DNA of 50,560 bases from an uncultured Bacteroidales bacterium (GTDB lineage Bacteria; Bacteroidota; Bacteroidia; Bacteroidales; UBA932): the NCBI GenBank assembly GCA_946410455.1, contig CAMKAJ010000017.1:1-50560 (forward strand), given 5' to 3'. Below the pieces are notes generated by a model. The model saw nothing but the letters and a program-made list of their open reading frames with translations. It made no database searches and had not been told where the DNA came from. Positions 36,499-43,659 of this stretch are shown here, piece by piece. The stretch's first letter is position 1, and each line of letters begins with the position of its first letter. The translations under genes and the position numbers were made by a program.

Positions 36499-36530
36499 CA
36501 AAGATATAAAAACTTTTTAATACCTTGCAA
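36499..36530 (-). promoter_or_regulatory. Promoter of the PspC-PadR-efflux operon
   Basis: On the minus strand TATCTTTG (complement of 36499-36506) is a perfect -7 box. A -33 box at the right distance is imperfect (TTGC at 20 bp, ATTG at 21 bp). Transcription should start near 36494, about 27 nt before the ATG at 36467. No clear PadR operator palindrome was identified by eye. Confidence 0.75.
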
Positions 36531-36564
36531 TACAAAGTACATAAAAATCAAAAATATTTATTTT

Positions 36565-36672
36565 CCTGGCGCGCAATCTGCTGATTATTAACTATATACG
36601 GCTTTTGCCTGCACATAAAAACATGCAGGCAAAAGTCATAATGCTTTGATTTACTGCGAGTTAAGCGCCAGC
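36565..36672. repeat. Palindromic intergenic element, copy C (complete, 108 bp)
   Basis: Arms of 49 nt and a loop of 10 nt, the same geometry as copy B. The left end is CCTGGCGC (36565-36572) and the right end GCGCCAGC (36665-36672), one mismatch. The central stem CTTTTGCCTGCA pairs with TGCAGGCAAAAG: eleven bp identical to copy B, and the twelfth pair changed from A-T to C-G on both sides, a compensatory change. The copy lies between the parC stop and the efflux-operon promoter. Confidence 0.9.
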
Positions 36673-36707
36673 CGTAGCAGTCGTAGCAGAAGTAGCAGAA
36701 GTAGCAG
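36672..36707. repeat. Four tandem 9-bp repeats beside element C
   Basis: Four units ending in GTAGCAG (CCGTAGCAG, TCGTAGCAG, then AAGTAGCAG twice) fill the space between element C and the parC stop at 36711. They are outside the reading frame's stop and look like a microsatellite. Confidence 0.85.
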
Positions 36708-36710
36708 CGG

Positions 36711-39539
36711 CTAGAACAGGGTGGGTTCTTCGAAGATCAGTTCGATTGGATCTTCGTCGGCGGTTTCGGGGATGCGGATCTCGGTGCCGGTTTTGACTTT
36801 GGATTTTGCCGGTTTGGAGGGTGCTGTGACTACTTCCAAATCGTTCAAAAGAAGTTCGGGGGCCTCTTCTGCTTCCTGCACCGGCTGCTCAACCAGCTGT
36901 TCATCAGCAAGCTGCTCGTCTGCCGCCGATGCCTCGATGTCGATGTCTTCCGGAGTGACTTCTTCCTCTTCCGGCCTCTCGAGAGGTTCCACGAAGCGGA
37001 CTTTCTTGACTTCGCCACGGTCCACCACTCTCTTGCCCTTGGCTCCGACTCCTTTCTTGGCAATCCACTCATCAGCCTCCACAAAGTCGGAAGGCTTGTC
37101 GGAGAGCTTCCAGATTACCTCGTAACGGGGGTGGCGGTCGTCGCTCAAATCTACCAGATAAGACTTTGCTCCCTCGGCAATGAACGAAACCGGGGTATTG
37201 TCGCTCACAATAAAAGAGAATCGCTTGACATAGAATGACTTAACTCCGGCATCCCAGTATAGGGCCGTAAAGGTCTTGTCTGGATCGAACTTCTCTATCC
37301 GCAGCACATCTCCCTGGTAACGGTTTACCAGATCGAAGGAAGTAGTATAGAAAGTACCGTTCTTGAATACGGCCAGCACTTTGTCGCCCTCGCAGAACTC
37401 GCCCAGCAAAAGGCCGTGGCCCTCGTCGTTAAGCTTCTGAATATCAGTGTCGTACCAAATCTCTTTGCCGGAGATGGTGCTAACGCCCTTGCTCTTGAGG
37501 GTAATGCGCTGAATCACGTTCTTGGTCACCAGGTTGCCGCGAGCCGTCTTGCTCTTGATAGCCAGTGCGGAGAAATCATACTCGAACGAGGTCTTCTTGA
37601 GCTTCGGCTTTGGGCGCAGCTGCACGCGCACGGTCTCCGCCTCGCCGTTGTGGTTGGCAGTAAACCATACAATCTGGGAGCCATCGAGTCCGGTGGTTAT
37701 GTCATATTCTTTATCGCGCGTCACAGAAGTCACGGCAAAGCGCTTGGCATAATAGATAGACGTTTTGCCCTCGCGATAGATGACATTGTATATAGTACGG
37801 CTGTCGCCACGGTTGAACACACCAACGTACAGCAGGTCCTTGCCAAAGAAGGCCTTGTCGCTCACCTTGGTTACGATGTACTTGCCGTCGCGGCGAATCA
37901 CGATTATCTCCGACATATCGGAGCACTCGCTTATAAACTCGCCGCCGTCATCTCTCTTGAGTCCGATCCCCACGAACCCTTCGGCGAGATTGGCACTCAG
38001 CTTGGCGTTGTTGTTCACCACGCGGGTAGCGGCAATAGTCTCAAAACCACTGAGTTCCGTGCGGCGTGGGAAGTCCTTGCCGTACTTTTTCTTGAGCGTC
38101 TTGAACCAGTCGATAGTGTAGCGGTCGATATTGTCGATATTGTCTTGAACGACCTTCATCTCTTCCTCGATGCCCAGGATGCGCTCTTCTACCGCCTTCA
38201 CGTCGAACTTGGAAATCTTGCGCACCGGCTTATCTACCAGGCGCTCTATATCCTCCATAAGAACCTCGCGGCGGAGCGACTTCTCGTAGGTCTTCATCAC
38301 TGCAAGAGTTTCTTCTTTCTGCTCGTCCCAGCTGGCCTGGTCTTTCTCCAGGATCTTGTAGATGCGGTTCTCAAAGTAGATGCGCTCCAGCGAGCTGTAG
38401 TGCCAGTCGCGCTCCAGTTCGTCCATGCGTATGCGGAGCTGCTGGAGCAGTATGTCGCGGGTATGGAAGGTGCTGTATTCCAGTATCTCGTTGACTGTGA
38501 GGAACTGAGGCTTGTTGTCTTTGATCACGCAGGCGTTGGGCGCAATGTTGCACTCGCAGTCGGTAAAGGCGTAGAGGGCGTCGATAGTCTTGTCCGGAGA
38601 TACGTCTCCGGGCAGATGGATGAGGATCTCCACCTTGTCGGTGGTCATGTCCTCTATCTTCTTGATTTTGATTTTCCCCTTGTCCTTGGCCTTCAGGATA
38701 GACTCGATGAGGTCCTTGGTGTACTTGCCATAGGGAATCTCGGTGATGGCGATGGTGCTCTTGTCTATCTTCTCTATACGTGCGCGCACCTTCACGCGGC
38801 CGCCGCGCTTGCCCTGCATGTACTTGGAGCAGTCGGCCGAGCCACCGGTAGGGAAGTCGGGATAAAGTTCGTACGGCTTGCCCTCCATAATGGCTACGGA
38901 TGCGTCCAGCAGCTCGTTGAAGTTATGCGGCAGAATCTTGGAAGCAAGGCCCACGCCGATGCCGTCGGTACCCTGGGCGAGCAGGAGAGGGAAGCGCACC
39001 GGAAGCTCCGTGGGCTCGTCGTTGCGGCCGTCGTAAGACTTCATCGTGTGCGTAACTTTGGGGTCGAAGAGAACTTCTTTTGCGAACTTGCTGAGGCGCG
39101 CCTCGATGTAACGGGGGGCTGCATTTGAGTCGCCGGTGAGGATATTACCCCAGTTACCCTGGCAGTCTATGCAAAGACCTTTCTGCCCGAGGGTTACCAG
39201 AGCGCCGAGGATTGATTGGTCGCCGTGCGGATGGTACTGCATGGCCTGGCCGACTATATTGGCTACCTTGGTGTAGGAGCCGTCGTCCATCTTGCTCATC
39301 ACGTGCAGCACGCGCCTCTGCACCGGCTTGAGGCCGTCCGCGATGTGCGGCACGGCGCGGTGCAGGATCACGTACGAAGCGTAGTCGAGGTACCAGTCCT
39401 TGAACATCCCGGAGAGCTTGAACTTGTGCGCGTCGCTCTCCAGAAGCTTGTTGTACTTGCCGCTCGACTCAGCGTCTTCCGCGACTTCAATGTCATCGTC
39501 CTCGATGATCTCTTCGGTAACAATGTTCTCTTCTTCCAT
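36711..39539 (-). CDS. parC: DNA topoisomerase IV subunit A
   Basis: Cuts and rejoins DNA to separate daughter chromosomes. After an acidic N-terminal tail (1-~35) the winged-helix breakage domain is clear: LDYASYVILHRAVPHIADGLKPVQRR, the QYHPHGD region and the active-site tyrosine in AAPRYIEAR (Y144). The C-terminal third contains the beta-pinwheel blades, ending in an acidic Glu/Pro/Ala-rich tail. The sequence resembles ParC rather than GyrA of Bacteroidetes (for example GNWGNILTGD). 942 residues is slightly long because of both tails. parE is not adjacent. The gene follows era after 3 bp at the end of the exbB-led run. Confidence 0.93.
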   Translation of the reverse strand: MEEENIVTEEIIEDDDIEVAEDAESSGKYNKLLESDAHKFKLSGMFKDWYLDYASYVILHRAVPHIADGLKPVQRRVLHVMSKMDDGSYTKVANIVGQAMQYHPHGDQSILGALVTLGQKGLCIDCQGNWGNILTGDSNAAPRYIEARLSKFAKEVLFDPKVTHTMKSYDGRNDEPTELPVRFPLLLAQGTDGIGVGLASKILPHNFNELLDASVAIMEGKPYELYPDFPTGGSADCSKYMQGKRGGRVKVRARIEKIDKSTIAITEIPYGKYTKDLIESILKAKDKGKIKIKKIEDMTTDKVEILIHLPGDVSPDKTIDALYAFTDCECNIAPNACVIKDNKPQFLTVNEILEYSTFHTRDILLQQLRIRMDELERDWHYSSLERIYFENRIYKILEKDQASWDEQKEETLAVMKTYEKSLRREVLMEDIERLVDKPVRKISKFDVKAVEERILGIEEEMKVVQDNIDNIDRYTIDWFKTLKKKYGKDFPRRTELSGFETIAATRVVNNNAKLSANLAEGFVGIGLKRDDGGEFISECSDMSEIIVIRRDGKYIVTKVSDKAFFGKDLLYVGVFNRGDSRTIYNVIYREGKTSIYYAKRFAVTSVTRDKEYDITTGLDGSQIVWFTANHNGEAETVRVQLRPKPKLKKTSFEYDFSALAIKSKTARGNLVTKNVIQRITLKSKGVSTISGKEIWYDTDIQKLNDEGHGLLLGEFCEGDKVLAVFKNGTFYTTSFDLVNRYQGDVLRIEKFDPDKTFTALYWDAGVKSFYVKRFSFIVSDNTPVSFIAEGAKSYLVDLSDDRHPRYEVIWKLSDKPSDFVEADEWIAKKGVGAKGKRVVDRGEVKKVRFVEPLERPEEEEVTPEDIDIEASAADEQLADEQLVEQPVQEAEEAPELLLNDLEVVTAPSKPAKSKVKTGTEIRIPETADEDPIELIFEEPTLF

Positions 39540-39542
39540 ATC

Positions 39543-40424
39543 TTAATCCTCGTAGCCGAAACGTCGAAGTTCTCGTTTATTCTCTCTCCAGTCGGGGTCT
39601 ACCTTCACAAAGATGCTCAGGAAAACCTTCTTCTGGAAGAAATCTTCCATGTCTATACGGGCCTGGGTGCCCACTTTCTTGAGCGCCGCTCCCTTCTTGC
39701 CGATGATGATGCCCTTCTGGGAGTCACGCATCACGTAAATCACGGCGTCTATGTCGTAGCGCTCGGCGCCTTCCTTGAAGGCCTCGATGCCCACTTCGCA
39801 GCTGTAGGGGATCTCTTCTTTGTAATTCAGGAAGATCTTCTCGCGAATGATTTCTGACGCAAAGAAGCGCAGATTCTTGTCTGTGAAGGCGTCCTTGTCG
39901 AACCACGGAGGACAAACGGGGAGCCTGCTCACAACTGCGTCCAGGATGCTCTCAAGGTTGAAGCGCTCCTGCGCGCTGGCCGGAATCACTTCTGCCTTGG
40001 GCAGCTGCTCCTTCCACCATGCCACGAGCCGCATCACCCGCTCCTGGTCGCTGATGTCTATCTTGTTGAGCACCACTATTACAGGGCACTCTATGCGCCG
40101 AAGCTTGTTTACGTATTCCTCGTTCTTGTCGGGGGTCTCTACCGTATCCGTCACGTAAAGGATGATGTCGGCGTCACCAAGGGCTCCGTCCACAAAGTTC
40201 ATCATGTTCTGCTGGAGCCGGTAAGAGGGTTTGAGTATGCCCGGAGTGTCGGAGTACACTATCTGCCAGTTCTCTCCGTTGACTATACCCATGATGCGAT
40301 GGCGGGTGGTCTGCGCCTTGGCCGTCACGATGGAGAGTTTCTCTCCCACCATGGCGTTCATCAGCGTAGATTTACCCACGTTGGGGTTGCCGATTATGTT
40401 GACGAATCCGGAATGATGCTCCAT
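39543..40424 (-). CDS. era: Ribosome-assembly GTPase Era
   Basis: Binds 16S rRNA and assists maturation of the small ribosomal subunit. 293 residues, the normal length. GTPase motifs: G1 GNPNVGKST (12-20), G3 DTPGI, G4 NKID, G5 SA(Q). The C-terminal KH domain shows the GKKGAALKKVG loop. The start codon overlaps the stop of the upstream pseudouridine synthase gene by one base, and parC follows after 3 bp. Confidence 0.97.
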   Translation of the reverse strand: MEHHSGFVNIIGNPNVGKSTLMNAMVGEKLSIVTAKAQTTRHRIMGIVNGENWQIVYSDTPGILKPSYRLQQNMMNFVDGALGDADIILYVTDTVETPDKNEEYVNKLRRIECPVIVVLNKIDISDQERVMRLVAWWKEQLPKAEVIPASAQERFNLESILDAVVSRLPVCPPWFDKDAFTDKNLRFFASEIIREKIFLNYKEEIPYSCEVGIEAFKEGAERYDIDAVIYVMRDSQKGIIIGKKGAALKKVGTQARIDMEDFFQKKVFLSIFVKVDPDWRENKRELRRFGYED

Positions 40425-41638
40425 TATACGTAGGCCCCCATTTTGAGCATATTAACTTCATTCTCGGAGAGATAGCGCCACTCGCCCTTCTTCAGGCCCT
40501 TCTTTGTGAGGCCGGCAAAGTACACGCGGTCCAGAGCCTTTACGGTATAACCGAGAGACTCGAAAATGCGGCGCACTATGCGGTTCTTGCCGGAGTGAAT
40601 CTCGATGCCGAGCTTGCGGTGGTCGCCTTCGTCTACGAACTCCAGTTCGTCGGCTTTCACAAAGCCGTCGCCCAGGGTGATGCCCTCAAGTATCTTGTCG
40701 TAGTCTTCCTGGCTCAGATTGCGCTCCAGAGAGACCTGATAAATCTTTTTCTTGTCGTACGAAGGGTGGGTGAGGCGCTCGGCTATCTCGCCGTCGTTGG
40801 TAAACATGAGTACGCCGGTAGTGGCCTTGTCTAGGCGCCCTACAGGGTAAACGCGTGTAGGACAATTCTTTATGAGGTCCATTACGGTCTTGTCTGCGTG
40901 AGGATCGGAGGCAGAGGTGACGTAGCCCTTGGGCTTGTTCATCACGAGGTAAACCTTGTTCTCTCCTTTGAGGCGCTCGCCGTTGAAGCGTACATCGTCG
41001 TTGAAGATATTGACCTTGGTGCCGAGCTCGGTAACCACTTCGCCGTTCACCGTTACGCAGCCGGCCTGGATGAAGGTGTCGGCCTCGCGGCGGGAACATA
41101 CGCCGGAATTGGCGATGAAGCGGTTGAGACGGATCTCGTCTTTTATCATCTCGGGCTCGAATGCAGGCCCGTCGTAGTCGTTGGATACCTGCGGCTTGCG
41201 GCTGATCATGCGGTTGATGCCATCGTTGTTGGACTTGCCGAAGCGGGGCTTGGATGCAAAGCGCTTGCCGCCTCTGCCGGGGCCGGACTTGAAGCCCGGG
41301 CGGTCTCCGTAGCTCTTGCGCTCGCCGTGGGGGCGGTCGCCGTGAGGCCTATCGCCGTAGGGGCGGGACTCTCCGAACTGGCGGGGCTTGCGATCACCGT
41401 AGCTGCCGTGTTCGCCATAGCTCTTGCGCTCGCCGTAGGGGCGGGACTCCCCGTACTGGCGGGGCCTGCGATCACCGTAGCTGGCACGCTCGCCATGGGG
41501 GCGGTCGCCATAATTGCTACGCTCTCCGTAGGAGCGATGCTCACTTGAAGAATGAAAATCAACTTTTTCGGAACGTGCAGCGCTTCCTGCAGTTTTCCGT
41601 GGTCTAAGTTTTCGGCCGTCTTTAGAAAAACCTTCCAT
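40424..41638 (-). CDS. RluB/RsuA-type pseudouridine synthase with Arg/Gly/Tyr-rich N-terminal repeats
   Basis: Converts a specific uridine in ribosomal RNA to pseudouridine. The S4 domain (RLNRFIANSGVCSRREADTFIQAG, from about residue 172) and the catalytic domain with the Asp in GRLDKATTGVLMFTNDG are clear. The first ~165 residues are unusual low-complexity sequence: repeats of SYGDRP, PHGER and RPYGER-type units, then a basic RGGKRF stretch, plausibly an RNA-binding disordered tail. The catalytic part has the family's usual ~235 residues. Whether it modifies 23S (RluB) or 16S (RsuA) rRNA is undecided. It precedes era, another ribosome-maturation gene. Confidence 0.9.
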   Translation of the reverse strand: MEGFSKDGRKLRPRKTAGSAARSEKVDFHSSSEHRSYGERSNYGDRPHGERASYGDRRPRQYGESRPYGERKSYGEHGSYGDRKPRQFGESRPYGDRPHGDRPHGERKSYGDRPGFKSGPGRGGKRFASKPRFGKSNNDGINRMISRKPQVSNDYDGPAFEPEMIKDEIRLNRFIANSGVCSRREADTFIQAGCVTVNGEVVTELGTKVNIFNDDVRFNGERLKGENKVYLVMNKPKGYVTSASDPHADKTVMDLIKNCPTRVYPVGRLDKATTGVLMFTNDGEIAERLTHPSYDKKKIYQVSLERNLSQEDYDKILEGITLGDGFVKADELEFVDEGDHRKLGIEIHSGKNRIVRRIFESLGYTVKALDRVYFAGLTKKGLKKGEWRYLSENEVNMLKMGAYV

Positions 41639-41668
41639 TGTTTTAATGTAGTGCGATGACTCACGTCA

Positions 41669-42454
41669 TCATTTGAGGTTGAAAATATAGGTAATTGTAC
41701 CTTCTTGAAGCGCCGGTGCATTGGCGCTCATGTTGAATCCTGTTTCGAGGGCGGCTTTGCGTGCGGCAGTCCACAGGCCCTTGTCGGTGACGGTAGTTCC
41801 GTCCGCTCCCGGGACTGCTTTCTGAACCTTTCCGTACTGGTCTACCCAAATCTTTACTACCACCTTGCCGCTCTCCTGGGAGGAATAAGCCGGCTTCTTG
41901 AGCCCGGCCTTATCTACGTAGCGGCCCTCCAGGTGTGCGTTGGGGGCTCCGTCCGTATTGCCCTTGCCAGTATTTCCGGTAGGCTGCCCGGCCTTGAACT
42001 CGGTAGAGCCTTCTTTTGCGGCATGCTGTGCGGTGAGGGTGGTGTCTTTCTTGGCCATTCCGGGGAAACTCGCCCTCGGGTCGAGCTTGGGCTCTTCTTC
42101 GTGCGGAGGCTCCGGCACATCCACGTCGCCAAAGTCGTCCGTCTTGGTCTCCGGGGTGAGGTTGGGCTTATCAGACTCTACCGGCGATTCGCTACGCTGT
42201 ACCAGCTCTATCACCTTCTCCGGATCAACGTCCTCGCCCCTGGGCTCGCGCCCTATCTTCTGCACGGGCGGCGTGGCTATTTCTTCCTCAAAGTCAATGA
42301 TGAAGCTGGTCTCCTGCGGCGGGGGATAGAGATATTTGATTCCGGTGAACGACACGAGCAGAAGCGCGGCAACGTGCAACGCCAGGGTCAGTACGACACC
42401 TGTCACTACGGAGTTCCGCTCCCTTTCGTTACGCTCGCGCAGATACTGTTTCAT
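41669..42454 (-). CDS. TonB-like energy transducer
   Basis: A 261-residue TonB-family protein: N-terminal membrane helix (about 18-38, VVLTLALHVAALLLV, with the TolA/TonB-type His), a long Pro/Glu/Asp-rich periplasmic linker, and a C-terminal domain (about 175-261, GKVVVKIWVDQYGKVQKAVPG...) of the TonB fold. It couples the proton-motive force from the ExbB/ExbD-type proteins encoded just upstream to outer-membrane receptors, or maintains the envelope in a Tol-like way. Overlaps the exbD stop by 4 bp. A small hairpin (41655-41670, GATGAC/GTCATC, 4-nt loop) covers its stop codon. Confidence 0.88.
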   Translation of the reverse strand: MKQYLRERNERERNSVVTGVVLTLALHVAALLLVSFTGIKYLYPPPQETSFIIDFEEEIATPPVQKIGREPRGEDVDPEKVIELVQRSESPVESDKPNLTPETKTDDFGDVDVPEPPHEEEPKLDPRASFPGMAKKDTTLTAQHAAKEGSTEFKAGQPTGNTGKGNTDGAPNAHLEGRYVDKAGLKKPAYSSQESGKVVVKIWVDQYGKVQKAVPGADGTTVTDKGLWTAARKAALETGFNMSANAPALQEGTITYIFNLK

Positions 42455-42861
42455 TCCGGTTGCGTGGCAAGTATAACCTTATAGTGATTGCGTTTGGCGA
42501 TATTCATCACCTGCACTATCTCCTTGATGGGGACGCTTTCGTCGGAGTAGATAGAGAAAGTGGGATCCTCCTCGGTCTGGAGCAGGCCCACAAGCTCGTC
42601 TTCCACCTGCTCGAGGGGCAGGGGAGCCTCGTTCCCGTTCACATGGAAGCTGTATTCATCGTTCCCCCAGTCTTTGATAGACACGGATACGGTGGCCTTG
42701 GCGCCCACCTGACCGGTGCTCTTGGGGAGCAGTAGTTTGAGGGCGTTGGGGTTCACCAGCGTAGAGGTGACCAGGAAGAAGATGAGCAACAGGAAAACTA
42801 TGTCGGTCATACTCGACATAGCCATGTTGGGATCTGCTTTTGTGATACGCTTGAGTGCCAT
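42451..42861 (-). CDS. exbD: ExbD/TolR-family protein
   Basis: A 136-residue inner-membrane protein with one N-terminal helix containing the conserved aspartate for proton passage (MSSMTDIVFLLLIFFLVTSTLV; the Asp is near residue 19) and a periplasmic domain. Works with the ExbB-type protein encoded directly before it; the ATG of exbD shares one base with the exbB stop. The single-TM plan and order exbB-exbD-tonB are those of a TonB or Tol motor. Confidence 0.94.
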   Translation of the reverse strand: MALKRITKADPNMAMSSMTDIVFLLLIFFLVTSTLVNPNALKLLLPKSTGQVGAKATVSVSIKDWGNDEYSFHVNGNEAPLPLEQVEDELVGLLQTEEDPTFSIYSDESVPIKEIVQVMNIAKRNHYKVILATQPE

Positions 42862-43562
42862 CAGTCTTCGTCTTTAGCTTGAGGTTCATCCAGCAGGTCC
42901 ATGAACTCAATGGTGCTGCTCTCCATCTGGAACACCACGTTGGACACCTTGGAGGTGAGGTAGTTGTAGCCGAAGTAGGCGATGATACCTACTACAAGAC
43001 CTCCCACGGTGGTAATCATGGCGGTGTAGATTCCGCTCGACAGCAGGGTGATGTCTATGTTGTTGCCTGCCTGCGACATGTTGAAGAAGGCCTGCACCAT
43101 ACCGATGACGGTTCCGAGGAATCCAATCATGGGAGCGCCGCCGGCTATCATGGCAAGGTACGGAAGGCCCTTCTCCAGGCGGGCCACCTCTACGTTACCC
43201 ACGTTCTCGATAGCGGTCTGTATGTCGCCCAGCGGCTTGCCGTAACGGTCGATACCGGTCTCTACCATGCGAGCTACGGGGGTGTCGAACTTGGTGCAGA
43301 GTGTCTTGGCAGACTTGAGTTTGCCATCGTGGATGTAGTCGCGGATGTCCATCATGAAGTCTTTGTCGATCTTGGACGCCTGGCGTATCATCCACCATTT
43401 CTTGCCGAAGATGTAGATAGCAATGATAGACAGAAGGAGCAGCACAATCATGAGCCAGCCGCCTTTAGTGGCCATCTCAATCAAAGAAAAAGACATTTCC
43501 TGCTGCACCGGTGCAGCCTGTACCGCCTCCATAATGTCGGACTGAAGTAAATAACTGAGCAT
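42861..43562 (-). CDS. exbB: ExbB/TolQ-family proton channel
   Basis: A 233-residue protein with three predicted transmembrane segments: one near 36-55 (MIVLLLLSIIAIYIF) and two in the second half (APMIGFLGTVIGMVQAFF and the glycine-rich TTVGGLVVGIIAYFGYNYL) characteristic of the MotA/TolQ/ExbB channel. It forms the stator ring around ExbD. First gene of the six-gene run through parC, behind a perfect promoter at 43593-43624 and a leader of about 25 nt. Confidence 0.94.
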   Translation of the reverse strand: MLSYLLQSDIMEAVQAAPVQQEMSFSLIEMATKGGWLMIVLLLLSIIAIYIFGKKWWMIRQASKIDKDFMMDIRDYIHDGKLKSAKTLCTKFDTPVARMVETGIDRYGKPLGDIQTAIENVGNVEVARLEKGLPYLAMIAGGAPMIGFLGTVIGMVQAFFNMSQAGNNIDITLLSSGIYTAMITTVGGLVVGIIAYFGYNYLTSKVSNVVFQMESSTIEFMDLLDEPQAKDED

Positions 43563-43592
43563 ATCTTTTAGTAACTATTTTTCATTAACCTA

Positions 43593-43624
43593 CAAATATA
43601 GGCATTTGTCGCGAAATATTCAAA
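43593..43624 (-). promoter_or_regulatory. Promoter of the exbB-exbD-tonB-rluB-era-parC run
   Basis: On the minus strand TTTG (complement of 43621-43624), exactly 20 bp, TATATTTG (complement of 43593-43600): a full match to the Bacteroidetes -33/-7 consensus. The intergenic gap to the batDE stop is only 97 bp. Confidence 0.88.
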
Positions 43625-43659
43625 CTTCGCGTAACGACTGTTTTGTGTGCCGGAAAAGC

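Noticed and set aside
36468..36551. Upstream start for the short PspC protein at 36551
   Set aside because: The added 28 residues would be encoded across the promoter boxes at 36499-36530; the ATG at 36467 gives a normal leader and aligns with the paralogue.
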